Source: a virus. Taken from it: a DNA stretch of 37,929 nucleotides. A program made the translations under genes and the position numbers. The stretch lies in the IMG/VR virus record IMGVR_UViG_3300047476_000615, positions 1 to 37,929 of that record; one strand, given 5' to 3'. The notes beneath the pieces are model-generated. The model searched no databases. It was not told where the DNA came from and worked only from the letters and a program-made list of their open reading frames with translations. This document shows positions 16,801 through 24,196 of this stretch, one piece after another (the stretch's first letter is position 1; each line of letters opens with the position of its first letter).

Positions 16801-17865
16801 TGGTGTATTCATTAACATATTACTAGATGAAACAATAAGTGTAGATAAATTATTACCTATCTTAATTTCTTCTGCAGTATATTGTCCTATTTGAACATAA
16901 TCACCATATACCAATGCCTGTGTCTTTCCGTTTGGTAATTCTTGTACAGATATATTTGCCAAATTACCATTTGAACCCGATGGATATATTCTCATATGTG
17001 TCCTATATGGCCCTACATTAAGTTCGGCACCATATGTTGAATTTATATGACTATCCCAAGAATGTATTTGTAAAGAATGTTCATATGTACCCGTTTCATC
17101 TTGCCAGTGTTCAACACCTATTCCCAATCCATCATAATATCTACCAGTTGATGATGTAAATGGTGCCACTTTTAAAAAGTGTGATTCCGTTCCAACAGCA
17201 GGCCAATCTCTTGTAAATTCTATATTTGAACCACTAACAATTAGAGAACCTGTTATATTTTGATTTCCTATGAATATATTTGAACCGGTAGTTGCATATG
17301 AACCACTAACTCCTTCAATGCTTTCCAATCTACTATCAACACTTGTAGTATAAGTTTGTAGAGTAGTTGCTTTAGATTCTAAACCGGTTATTCTTGTATT
17401 TTGAGAACCTGAATCGGTTTCCAATTGGTCTAATCTACTATCTACTGAAGTTGAAAATATTGTAAATTCAACACCATTGATACTACCACTAAATGAACCA
17501 ACAAATGCAGATGCGGATATACTATTTGCATAAACATTTCTATAAACAGTCGTTGGACTACCTAAATCAAATATATTTGAACCCGATGGTATAATTGACC
17601 CACTAAATGGTGAATTTACATTTACACTATCGTTTGCTAAATTATCTCCCAAATAAATGTTTCCACCTATTTTGACATCACCAGATGCGGATATGTTACC
17701 AATTAAGTTAATATCACCTCTTACTGGTGTATTTAAAGGTAATAAATTATAGTTATTTGAACCACTGCCAAATTGAATAGAACCACTTCCATTGTGTAAA
17801 TACAATTCACCATCTACAAGTGTGACATCAGTCGTTCCTCTTCTTAATTGAAATATAGCTGCCAT
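13870..17865 (-). CDS. Large tail fibre protein with peptidase S74 chaperone C-terminus
   Basis: A 1331-residue protein, the largest in the window. The N-terminus IFQLRRGTTDVTLVDGELYL is an Mtd_N-like anchoring domain. A long central part has many degenerate repeats of the type SVDSRLxxLExxSGSQNTRI and NxTASYNxxTASLNxxT, with heptad spacing that suits a trimeric beta/coiled-coil shaft. Modules NLVVDGNTTNVNTQNLYVAD and QNITASAVSIGTNIVYLNTD are shared with the 19.5-21.9 kb gene. The C-terminus from about residue 1236 is the S74 chaperone: Ser1237 in SDERLKENI with Lys1242, then GNTYDWKEG and DLGVIAQEVQSVLPEVV, then a short coiled coil. It is probably a main long fibre or receptor-binding protein. 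A promoter-like element lies 20 bases before the ATG. Confidence 0.85.
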   Translation of the reverse strand: MAAIFQLRRGTTDVTLVDGELYLHNGSGSIQFGSGSNNYNLLPLNTPVRGDINLIGNISASGDVKIGGNIYLGDNLANDSVNVNSPFSGSIIPSGSNIFDLGSPTTVYRNVYANSISASAFVGSFSGSINGVEFTIFSTSVDSRLDQLETDSGSQNTRITGLESKATTLQTYTTSVDSRLESIEGVSGSYATTGSNIFIGNQNITGSLIVSGSNIEFTRDWPAVGTESHFLKVAPFTSSTGRYYDGLGIGVEHWQDETGTYEHSLQIHSWDSHINSTYGAELNVGPYRTHMRIYPSGSNGNLANISVQELPNGKTQALVYGDYVQIGQYTAEEIKIGNNLSTLIVSSSNMLMNTPLTSSQAIVATLFSGSISGIGNVTEFSSSISNKFETISNVTTSFDNRLDRLEESTQSLNDYTQSLKTAIDVTDGNLRVLGNLVVDGNTTNVNTQNLYVADKVITLASGSTNSGASDGAGFEIAGANVSMSWENANNRLSFNTNLSSVGSISASTFVGLNGVSLTIYSTSVDSRLTNSEITSASILGHISDINVKTGSFENKFTTIQSLTASYDIHTASLNTYTQSVNGHISDLNSWTASQNEKDVIISNITASYNGFTGSATASIVELFSTASNHEIRIDDLESKSITLGIYTASVDSRLNSLETDSGSQNTRITNLESKSTTLANYTSSVDEKFVIIENITASYNSATASLNLFTSSIYPTFSQSVDNRLDNLEYTTSILTPEGQAEAFNGLNLFTASANNRLNNLELTSASLNLWSSSLNTTFATDSELTAVSTSISTSIEILSQSLDSRLDQLESDSGSQNVRITTLENKADTLETYTASVDGHISDINAYTSSNDNLNTLQTTRIDQIAAGTASVNSFTASAGSRLDVIETTYATTGSNTFVGTQIISGSTYVTGDLIVQGTSSLQNITASAVSIGTNIVYLNTDTPSVRFAGLSVFDSGSTQATGSLLYDSQNERWVYQKSSGSSYNGGMLISGPRNTGSLGDEVGMPTNKLIMGMGGDHISSSGIYHNGTDTAFDGNIEVTGSIVSTANIQGNKFVFTDGVINENVGGQKMFATNGNVLYLYTGTSGIYFNNQANSVTVATLTDDGSFSTIGGITGAIASTNGVVSGSSQVLDILSSLNTYTGSNDTLNSLQTIRIDQLAASTASVNLFTSSIDTTIKTKLNVEGVVSGSSQITLSSTTGGGTSANVQFGSLGIGTTASGVSGEIRATGDIVAFYSSDERLKENIQPIENALSKVESISGNTYDWKEGFETIHSHTGHDLGVIAQEVQSVLPEVVTERETGYLAVDYVKLVPVLIEAIKELSAKVKELENK
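14264..14310. repeat. 47-nt direct repeat, copy 2 (in large S74 fibre gene)
   Basis: Identical to 12723-12769. It marks the junction between the variable shaft and the conserved chaperone end of this fibre. Confidence 0.85.
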
Positions 17866-17884
17866 CTAGTTATTTTATGTTTCT

Positions 17885-17893
17885 TATAAATAT
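17885..17893 (-). promoter_or_regulatory. Promoter-like element ATATTTATA before large S74 fibre gene
   Basis: The coding strand reads CCATATTTATAAGAAAC, 20 bases before the ATG at 17865. Confidence 0.45.
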
Positions 17894-17895
17894 GG

Positions 17896-18633
17896 TTAAT
17901 TATTAAAATCAAAATCCAAATAATTATTAGTTCCTAATTGTAAAAACAAATCAGTTATTGAATTATTTAGTAAAACATTTCCATCAACTTCATTTATTAA
18001 AGTTGTCTGTCCATTAAATGTTGTTGTTATATTTGTTAAACCACTACCATCACCTATAAATGATGTTGCCGTTACACTACCACTTATGTCAATTGACCCA
18101 GTAAATTGATGTGTATCATCTATCGTATCACCAAATTTAGTGGAACCACTTTGATAAATTACAGAAGATGAAATTACATTAATATTGAATTGTCTTGCAT
18201 TAACTTCACCATTTATAGTTAAATCACCCAATATACCAACTGAACCTGTTAAATTTGCACTACCTGTAAATTTAAGATATTCATGTGTGACATTTAGAGT
18301 ATCATTTACTTGCAATCCGCTACCACTAATATCTCCACCAGCATCAATATCTCTATTGGTTATAATATCTCTAATTACAAATAAATCTCTTTGAACATTT
18401 GCATCTTGTGTTACAAGTAATTCACCAAATGAACCCGTTTGAGTTAATGTGATTGAACCGGTTGTAGTTGAATCCGTTGTTAAAACACTTTGTATAGTAT
18501 CGACATTGCCCGACCTTTTTATAAAGATTTTACCATCATATGTATTGATTGCTAATTCACCGGCGTTTAGAGAACCTGTGTCAGGTACCTTACCCGGAAG
18601 CGAAGAACGCTTGAGTATAATGCTTTGGGCCAT
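17896..18633 (-). CDS. Fibre-like structural protein, paralogue of the 18.8-19.4 kb gene
   Basis: A 245-residue protein. Its N-terminus, SIILKRSSLPGKVPDTGSLN, AGELAINTYDGKIFIKRSG, is clearly paralogous to the next upstream gene (about 60% identical by eye over 45 residues) and more distantly related to the RRG-type anchor domains of the larger fibres. The rest is a beta-rich series of short Gly/Ser/Thr repeats (ITLTQTGSFGELLVTQDANV, GSVTATSFIGDGSGLTNITT). It has no S74 domain and no recognised receptor-binding head, so it may be a short adaptor fibre. A 14-bp palindrome and a promoter-like element precede it, and its leader is longer than those of its neighbours. Confidence 0.72.
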   Translation of the reverse strand: MAQSIILKRSSLPGKVPDTGSLNAGELAINTYDGKIFIKRSGNVDTIQSVLTTDSTTTGSITLTQTGSFGELLVTQDANVQRDLFVIRDIITNRDIDAGGDISGSGLQVNDTLNVTHEYLKFTGSANLTGSVGILGDLTINGEVNARQFNINVISSSVIYQSGSTKFGDTIDDTHQFTGSIDISGSVTATSFIGDGSGLTNITTTFNGQTTLINEVDGNVLLNNSITDLFLQLGTNNYLDFDFNN

Positions 18634-18672
18634 ATCTATGGACTATATTTTAAGTGTTATATAACAAAAAGT

Positions 18673-18686
18673 GTAGTATATACTAC
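18673..18686. promoter_or_regulatory. Perfect 14-bp palindrome GTAGTATATACTAC (possible operator)
   Basis: A perfect inverted repeat lies between the promoter-like element (18690-18698) and the start of the fibre-like gene at 18633. In this position it could be a repressor or activator site, or a short hairpin at the 5' end of the message. No matching regulator is seen in the window. Confidence 0.4.
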
Positions 18687-18689
18687 CAA

Positions 18690-18698
18690 CATAAATAT
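18690..18698 (-). promoter_or_regulatory. Variant promoter-like element ATATTTATG
   Basis: The coding strand reads ATATATTTATGTTGG, 57 bases before the ATG at 18633. One base differs from the consensus, and it follows a terminator, as expected for a new transcript. Confidence 0.42.
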
Positions 18699-18713
18699 AT
18701 TATAAAAACAAAA

Positions 18714-18735
18714 ACCCCTACTTTTTAGTAAGGGT
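18714..18735 (-). terminator. Intrinsic terminator after 212-residue fibre-like gene
   Basis: On the coding strand the stem ACCCTTAC / GTAGGGGT (8 bp with one G-U) and a 6-base loop are followed by a TTTTTG-TTTT tract. It lies about 30 bases after the stop at 18762. Confidence 0.8.
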
Positions 18736-18761
18736 CTTATTATAATATTATTTAATTTATT

Positions 18762-19400
18762 TTAGAATTGTCCACCATCTGGCCCAGCTTCTAATGCAAC
18801 CAATCTACTTGCAACCGAAGAACTGAATGAAAGAACATCACCTATTCCATATAAAGAACCACTAAATCCGTTTGTTATATCAAATGTTCCTCTAACTTCT
18901 TCATTATATCTAATTTCAACTGCAGAAGGTGTAGTTGCAACTTTGTATAGAGAACCACTACCTTGAATATATCCAGTTGAACCTGCAAACGGTTCTCTAT
19001 TGAAATCAAAATCATCAGGTCTCATTGATGCAGTGATTCCTGTCAATCCACTACCATCACCAATAAATAAAGATGAAGATACTATTGATGCACTTACTGC
19101 ACCAAATATATCAATATCACCATTTCCAATGATATCTCTAGTAACATATAAATCTTGTCCAATATTTGCATCAAAATCAATTGTTGCTTCACCAAATGAA
19201 CCGGTACCAGTTAATGTAATTGAACCTGTTGTTGTAGAATTGGTAATAACAAAAGACTCAATAGATTGTGTAGAACCTGATTTGTGTATAAAGGCTTTAC
19301 CATCATAGGTATTTATTGCAATTTCTCCAACCTGTAAGGATGAGGTATCTGGAACTTTACCTTGTATCGCCGAGCGTCTTTGTAATATATTTTGAGCCAT
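18762..19400 (-). CDS. Fibre-like structural protein, paralogue of the 17.9-18.6 kb gene
   Basis: A 212-residue protein starting NILQRRSAIQGKVPDTSSLQ, VGEIAINTYDGKAFIHKSG, the same anchor-like N-terminus as the next gene downstream. It continues with ITLTGTGSFGEATIDFDANI and DGSGLTGITASM repeats and ends SSSVASRLVALEAGPDGGQF, a short trimerising heptad followed by a GG tail. There is no chaperone or lectin domain. The two paralogues next to each other suggest tandem duplication and divergence. Terminators on both sides make it a likely monocistronic unit, although no ATATTTATA element is visible in its leader. Confidence 0.72.
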   Translation of the reverse strand: MAQNILQRRSAIQGKVPDTSSLQVGEIAINTYDGKAFIHKSGSTQSIESFVITNSTTTGSITLTGTGSFGEATIDFDANIGQDLYVTRDIIGNGDIDIFGAVSASIVSSSLFIGDGSGLTGITASMRPDDFDFNREPFAGSTGYIQGSGSLYKVATTPSAVEIRYNEEVRGTFDITNGFSGSLYGIGDVLSFSSSVASRLVALEAGPDGGQF

Positions 19401-19440
19401 TATTTATCTATTTTAGTAATTCATTAAAAGGTTTATTAAA

Positions 19441-19464
19441 ATCCCCCCATATTTCAGAGGGGAT
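19441..19464 (-). terminator. Intrinsic terminator-like hairpin after 814-residue fibre gene
   Basis: On the coding strand the stem ATCCCCTC / GGGGGGAT (8 bp, one G-U) with an 8-base loop is followed by a short TTTTAAT tract. It lies 11 bases past the fibre stop. The U tract is weaker than in the other terminators here. Confidence 0.7.
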
Positions 19465-19474
19465 AATTTATTTC

Positions 19475-21919
19475 TTAGAATGAACCACCATCTATTGTGT
19501 TACTCATTACGAAGTCAGTACCATTCCATTGTAAAACATCACCATTTGTTGTAGGTGCGGTTACTAAATCTAAGTTACCAGCTGCTGTTCTAAATGCAAT
19601 TCTCTTAGAAGAACCACCAGTAGGTAAGTTAAACGAACCTGTAAATGCTGATGCTGAAATTGGAATATTTGCAGTCCATGCATTTGGTGTAGAATCATAA
19701 GTAAATGTTGCGTTTGCACCTGCTACTTCAAATCCAGCTCCGTTTGCAGTTGATTGGTTTGTAGAACCACTTGCTAATGTAATTACTTTATCTTCAATTG
19801 TTAAAGTTGAAGTATTTAATGATACAGTATTACCTTGTACTACCAAATCACCACCAACTACTACATCACCAGTCGTTGTTACTTTTGCAAATGTTACATT
19901 ATTTCCAGTACCCACACCTTGTATTGTTCCAGTACCTTCTAATGTATCCAATCTACTATCTACTGAAGAACTAAATGTAGTTCCAAAAGAAGATGTAAAT
20001 GTTTCAATAGAACTCAATCTACCATCAACACTTGCAGTGTATGTAGATAATGTTGAATTTTTTGTATTTTGTGAACCAGTAAATGATTCAATATTAGTTA
20101 ATCTACTAGCTTGAGAAGCACTATCTGCATTTAATTGAGATAACTGACTATCAACACTTGATGTATAAGTTGCTAATGTAGAATTTTTAGTTTCTTGAGA
20201 ACCACTAAATGATTCTAATGAAGTTAATCTGTTATTTTGTGCAGTATTAGTTGTATCATTAGATGCAGTGTATGAGTTTACATTTGAGATGTGTACATCA
20301 ACACTTGCAGTATATGTAGCTAATGTAGAATTTTTAGTTTCTTGTGAACCAGTAAATGATTGTAAATTAGAAAGTTGTGATGCTTGAGAACCACTATTAG
20401 TTTCTAATTGACTCAATCTACTATCAACACTTGTAGTATATGTTTCTAAAGTTGAGAATTTAGAATCAACACTTGCAGTGTATGTTGCTAATGTAGAATT
20501 TTTAGTTTCTTGTGAACCTGTAAAAGTTTCTAATAAAGCAACTCTTGTTCCAATTGAACCACCTCCACCTAAAGAAGCTTCTACTGAATCCAATCTACTG
20601 TCTACTGATTGCGAGAATGCTGCAACATTACCAATACCAGTGATTGAAGAAGCACTAATTTCATTAAGAACATCTAAACTACCAGATAAAGTGATTTTGT
20701 TGCCACCACTTTGAGTCATTATAGAGTTATCAATATGGTCATCTCCGATTGCAACAGGTATTTTACCTGATGTTAATCCACTTTCTTCACCGATTGCACC
20801 TGTATTTTTAGGGCCTGCTATTAATATTGCAGAATTATATCCTTCATTTGCACCAGATGGATGAACATATATCCAATGGTTATTTAATGAATCCCAATAA
20901 AGAGAACCAGTTGCTCCCGTAGAACCAGAATCATATACATCAATACCACCAAATCTAACTGCCGGAGTTGCTGTATTTAATTTAACTATGTTTGTTCCGA
21001 TTGATACTGCACTCGCTGTAATATTTTCTAAAGATGAAGAACCTTGTACTACTAAGTTTGCAGTAACATAAACTGAACCAGTAATTACTTGGTCACCAAA
21101 GAAGATATTCGAACCAGTTGTTGCATATGAACCTGTTACACTCTCTAATGAAGTTAATCTGTTATTTTGTGCAGTATTAGTTGTATCATTAGATGCAGTG
21201 TATGAATTTATATTTGTGATACTAACATTAATACTTGCAGATGTGGATTCCAAATTGTCCAATCTACCATCAACACTTGCAGTGTATGTAGCTAAAGTTG
21301 AATCTTTAGTTTCTTGTGATGCAGTGAATGAATGTAATGTAGATAAATCGGAATCAACACTTGCAGTGTATGTTGCTAATGTTGAAAACTTACTATCTAC
21401 CGAACCCGTATAAGTAGCTAAAGTTGAAAACTTACTATCTACTGAACCAGTATAAGTAGCTAAAGTTGAATCTTTAGTTTCTTGTGATGCAGTAAATGAA
21501 TTCAACAAAGTTACTGAATTACCAATAGTTCCACTACCAATTGAAGCACTTAATGCATTAATTGAAGCTGCAACTGAAGAGCTAAATGGTTGAATATTAC
21601 CAACTAAGTTAATAGCTTCGTTGCCATCGGTTCCCAATAAGTATAGGGTAGAACTACCACTTGCATAGTAAGGAACACCCTTAACCATTCCATTATATGT
21701 AGAACCTGCAAATGTGTTAGGTGCAGCATCTCCAATAAGGAATCTATTTACTGCTTGAACTTGTCCGTCTGCAGGAACGGTAAATACCAAAGAACTACCA
21801 TTGGTTACCGTTAAATTTGATGAACCCGATGCAATTACTAATTCACCTTTTACTAATGATGAGGTTACTGCCGAAAGGGCTTCCAACGAACCACGTCTGT
21901 GTTTAATGATTTGTGCCAT
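19475..21919 (-). CDS. Tail fibre protein with long trimerising repeat shaft
   Basis: An 814-residue fibre protein. The N-terminus IIKHRRGSLEALSAVTSSLV followed by KGELVIASGSS is an RRG-type anchor. Residues about 140-270 and 455-650 hold many copies of a 14-15-residue repeat of the type STLATYTASVDSKF or FTGSQETKNSTLATYTASVD, consistent with a coiled-coil or triple-beta shaft. A conserved module (SSLENITASAVSIGTNIVKL, then TPAVRFGGIDVYDSGSTGAT) is also found in the 1331-residue fibre. The C-terminus ends NGDVLQWNGTDFVMSNTIDG, a common ending of phage fibres. It has no S74 chaperone. The repeats are near-identical in DNA as well. A promoter-like element lies 44 bases before the ATG. Confidence 0.8.
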   Translation of the reverse strand: MAQIIKHRRGSLEALSAVTSSLVKGELVIASGSSNLTVTNGSSLVFTVPADGQVQAVNRFLIGDAAPNTFAGSTYNGMVKGVPYYASGSSTLYLLGTDGNEAINLVGNIQPFSSSVAASINALSASIGSGTIGNSVTLLNSFTASQETKDSTLATYTGSVDSKFSTLATYTGSVDSKFSTLATYTASVDSDLSTLHSFTASQETKDSTLATYTASVDGRLDNLESTSASINVSITNINSYTASNDTTNTAQNNRLTSLESVTGSYATTGSNIFFGDQVITGSVYVTANLVVQGSSSLENITASAVSIGTNIVKLNTATPAVRFGGIDVYDSGSTGATGSLYWDSLNNHWIYVHPSGANEGYNSAILIAGPKNTGAIGEESGLTSGKIPVAIGDDHIDNSIMTQSGGNKITLSGSLDVLNEISASSITGIGNVAAFSQSVDSRLDSVEASLGGGGSIGTRVALLETFTGSQETKNSTLATYTASVDSKFSTLETYTTSVDSRLSQLETNSGSQASQLSNLQSFTGSQETKNSTLATYTASVDVHISNVNSYTASNDTTNTAQNNRLTSLESFSGSQETKNSTLATYTSSVDSQLSQLNADSASQASRLTNIESFTGSQNTKNSTLSTYTASVDGRLSSIETFTSSFGTTFSSSVDSRLDTLEGTGTIQGVGTGNNVTFAKVTTTGDVVVGGDLVVQGNTVSLNTSTLTIEDKVITLASGSTNQSTANGAGFEVAGANATFTYDSTPNAWTANIPISASAFTGSFNLPTGGSSKRIAFRTAAGNLDLVTAPTTNGDVLQWNGTDFVMSNTIDGGSF
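20214..20275. repeat. 62-nt direct repeat, copy 1 (inside 814-residue fibre gene)
   Basis: Exact copy of 21144-21205. It encodes the SYTASNDTTNTAQNNRLTSL part of the shaft. The two copies lie 930 bases apart in the same frame. Confidence 0.85.
21144..21205. repeat. 62-nt direct repeat, copy 2 (inside 814-residue fibre gene)
   Basis: Exact copy of 20214-20275. Recombination between the copies would remove or add 930 bases (310 residues) of shaft in frame. Confidence 0.85.
21384..21467. repeat. Tandem repeat, two 42-nt units in fibre shaft
   Basis: Units 21384-21425 and 21426-21467 differ at only two positions and encode two successive 14-residue blocks of the type STLATYTGSVDSKF. More divergent copies continue on both sides. 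Confidence 0.85.
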
Positions 21920-21962
21920 ATTTTGTTATTCTCTTTTTTAAGAAATTTCTCGTTTTACTTTC

Positions 21963-21971
21963 TATAAATAT
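21963..21971 (-). promoter_or_regulatory. Promoter-like element ATATTTATA before 814-residue fibre gene
   Basis: The coding strand reads TTATATTTATAGAAAG, 44 bases before the ATG at 21919, in the 102-base gap after the small fibre gene. The rest of the gap is AT-rich with only a weak 6-bp stem. Confidence 0.45.
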
Positions 21972-22021
21972 AACTTTTTTATTCAATCGTATTCAGATTA
22001 AATGATATGTGTCATTTTTTT

Positions 22022-22441
22022 TTAGAATTCACCCATATCAATATTCAAATTAGAAGTTGTAACGGCCAATTCAGCATCAGTTGCAAATCCACTATCCAAT
22101 GAAGAACTAAATTGGTTTATAGATGAACTAAATTGATTTAATGAATCCAATATACCAACAACTTGTAATGAACCAGATACCAGTGTGGGTAATCCTATAA
22201 TATCTTCGTAATTTACAGAAGTTGCAGCAATATCTCCAACTACTTTTGATCCAGATAATAATCCACTGGTTTCTTGTAATATAACCTGTACAGATGAACT
22301 AACTACGCCATCGGGTAAAATACCAACAACTTCGGATGCTACAATATTGATTACTGATTGTGAAAAGTCTGCACCTGTTGCTGCTGCAGTTGTTAATGCA
22401 GAACCACTTTCTATTTGTTTTAATCTAATTAAACTTGCCAT
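22022..22441 (-). CDS. Short fibre-like protein
   Basis: A 139-residue protein starting MASLIRLKQIESGSALTTAA, an N-terminus of a kind seen on phage fibres and adaptors, followed by a beta-rich middle (SQSVINIVASEVVGILPDGV, SVNYEDIIGLPTLVSGSLQV) and a C-terminal heptad region (LNQFSSSINQFSSSLDSGFA). It ends in DMGEF and carries no head or chaperone domain, so it may be a truncated or adaptor fibre. The promoter-like element is only five bases from the ATG, and the ATG is preceded by AGGAT. If that element is a promoter, the message would be nearly leaderless. Confidence 0.68.
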   Translation of the reverse strand: MASLIRLKQIESGSALTTAAATGADFSQSVINIVASEVVGILPDGVVSSSVQVILQETSGLLSGSKVVGDIAATSVNYEDIIGLPTLVSGSLQVVGILDSLNQFSSSINQFSSSLDSGFATDAELAVTTSNLNIDMGEF

Positions 22442-22445
22442 ATCC

Positions 22446-22454
22446 TATAAATAT
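22446..22454 (-). promoter_or_regulatory. Promoter-like element ATATTTATA abutting a start codon
   Basis: The coding strand reads AAGATATTTATAGGATATG. The element ends five bases from the ATG at 22441, the closest spacing in the window, so transcription could start at or next to the initiation codon. Confidence 0.42.
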
Positions 22455-22455
22455 C

Positions 22456-23463
22456 TTATAATTTAGTTATTCGTATATATCCACTTCCACTATTGTATGA
22501 GTTAAGGTTTGTAATTGAACTTCCACTAAATGTATTTAATCCATCATAGTTTCCGTCAGATGTTGCTACTGATGTCGCGGTTGATATAATATAAGAACCC
22601 CCACCAAATCCACCCCACGAACCAGCATATGATGATGGTGCACCCCACGATGTAGATGCGTTACCACCCTTTGAACCACTCACAAATGCATTACCACCTT
22701 CACCATATGTTCCTCCAATAAATGGTCTTGTGTAAGTTCCATCACCATTTTGGCCATTTCCTAAAAATCCACCACCTCCACCGCCATCGTATCCATTTCC
22801 AGATACTACCGATGCGGAGTTAATATGAGAACGACCTCCCAAACTTCCACTTCCACCGGTTGCACCTCTTACCGATGCTGAACCCGATGTGGATGTTGAA
22901 CCACTACGACCTGTAAAAGTAGAGGCTAGGTATGCACTATATCTACCACTTCCACCACCACCCCCTGCTATTAATACCGGTGTTGCAAGTGAACCAGAAA
23001 TTGTGACAAATGAACCACCACCTCCACCAAATCCTTGATATGTTGCATATTGATTTACATTTACACCTAATGCATCAGTAAACTGGCCAACAACCATCAT
23101 TATTTTTTGTCCTTGTGTTAAAGGAACTCTTGCTCTAATAATTGCACCATTACCCCATGTCAATGAACCGGAGAAAGCAGGTGCAGTTCCACCTCTTGCA
23201 CCGGCAGTTTCAATTTCATAAGTTGCCGTTTCAGGAACAGTCCATATTTGATATCCTTGAAATGAACCGGTTGTAAAAAATGTTGGATTTGAAAAATAAC
23301 TTCCAGATGAAGAACCGGTGTATGATGCCAATATTGCAGAACCAGATGGGCCCAAAGAACCACTAGCTCCAACCGTTGTAAATGTAAATGATGTAAATGG
23401 ATACAAAGCTGTTGAACCAATTCTTAAACTGCCTCCAAATTGTCCTATAAATTGTATTGCCAT
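22456..23463 (-). CDS. Glycine-rich tail fibre/adhesin-like protein
   Basis: A 335-residue protein with three parts: a short N-terminal domain (AIQFIGQFGGSLRIGSTAL), a beta segment with the typical IWTVPETATYEIETAGARGG that introduces Gly-rich phage domains, and a long glycine-rich region with runs such as FGGGGGSFV, AGGGGGSGR and YDGGGGGGFLGNGQNG, ending GSGYIRITKL. Gly-rich adhesin tips of T-even-like phages form poly-glycine-II bundles whose loops contact the receptor, so this may be a receptor-binding tip or adhesin added to a fibre. It sits between a LamG-like protein and a short fibre gene, one base after the upstream gene. Confidence 0.75.
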   Translation of the reverse strand: MAIQFIGQFGGSLRIGSTALYPFTSFTFTTVGASGSLGPSGSAILASYTGSSSGSYFSNPTFFTTGSFQGYQIWTVPETATYEIETAGARGGTAPAFSGSLTWGNGAIIRARVPLTQGQKIMMVVGQFTDALGVNVNQYATYQGFGGGGGSFVTISGSLATPVLIAGGGGGSGRYSAYLASTFTGRSGSTSTSGSASVRGATGGSGSLGGRSHINSASVVSGNGYDGGGGGGFLGNGQNGDGTYTRPFIGGTYGEGGNAFVSGSKGGNASTSWGAPSSYAGSWGGFGGGSYIISTATSVATSDGNYDGLNTFSGSSITNLNSYNSGSGYIRITKL

Positions 23464-23464
23464 A

Positions 23465-24193
23465 CTATAATCCGTATTTAGATTTATCTACATTGTAATT
23501 ATTTAAAACTTCCGATGCAGTTAATGCTTTATTATATAATCTTGTTATACCAATTTTTCCATCAAACCATTGATTGTATTCACCACCATTATATGAACCA
23601 ATGTATAAATTTGTAGTTGTATTTAATAAACTAGCCAAACTATGTCCTACACTACCTACACTACTACCATTCACAAATGTTTCAAGTGTGTTAGTTGCAA
23701 TATTAGTAAATACATAAACTATCTGATACCAATTATTAAGTGTTCCAACATGATTTGAACTATTTTGATATAATGTAGAACCTGAACCTGTACCCGAACC
23801 GAATTGTGCATAATATGTTGAAGATGTAGTTCTAATACTATAACTTACATTTGATGCCAAACCACCTGCATTAAATTTACCAAGTACCACATCATTTCCA
23901 GCTACTGATTGGTTTACCCAAACTTCTATTGTCCAATCACCACTACCTGGTTCTAATAATGCATTATCTGCTACCGAAATTTGTGAAGAAGAACCATTGT
24001 ATGTAAAATATGGTGAAGTGAAGGATATGTTTGTCATTGTTCCATTTCTACCATTTCCACTTAAATCCGTAATAGTTGTTCCACTTCCAGGATAAGATGC
24101 TGGATTAGATGGGTCGTAATGTAATACCAACCCACTACTTACAAATGTAGGTATTGGTAATATACTAAATCCTTTTGAAAATGTTATACTCAT
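23465..24193 (-). CDS. LamG/concanavalin-like lectin-fold tail protein
   Basis: A 242-residue protein that is almost entirely one LamG-like jelly-roll domain (laminin_G_3 type): GLVLHYDPSNPASYPG, TDLSGNGRNGTMTN, DWTIEVWVNQS, NWYQIVYVF, TLETFVNGSSVG, LYIGSYNGGEYNQWFDGKIG, ending ITRLYNKALTASEVLNNYN. This fold often binds sugars on phage fibres and baseplates. It resembles the C-terminal domain of the Hint-domain protein at 9.6-11.3 kb. The short N-terminus (MSITFSKGFSILPIP) would be the attachment part. It follows the 921-residue fibre with a three-base gap; an AGGATAGG sequence overlaps the end of that gene just before the ATG. Confidence 0.82.
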   Translation of the reverse strand: MSITFSKGFSILPIPTFVSSGLVLHYDPSNPASYPGSGTTITDLSGNGRNGTMTNISFTSPYFTYNGSSSQISVADNALLEPGSGDWTIEVWVNQSVAGNDVVLGKFNAGGLASNVSYSIRTTSSTYYAQFGSGTGSGSTLYQNSSNHVGTLNNWYQIVYVFTNIATNTLETFVNGSSVGSVGHSLASLLNTTTNLYIGSYNGGEYNQWFDGKIGITRLYNKALTASEVLNNYNVDKSKYGL

Positions 24194-24196
24194 AAC

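Noticed and set aside
12299-21919. Diversity-generating retroelement, suggested by Mtd-like N-termini on fibre genes
   Set aside because: No reverse transcriptase, no template repeat and no variable C-type lectin end is visible in the window; the repeats seen are ordinary shaft duplications.
21990-22021. Terminator after the 139-residue fibre-like gene
   Set aside because: Only a 6-bp A/T stem (AAATGA/TCATTT) with no downstream T tract on the coding strand; too weak to call.
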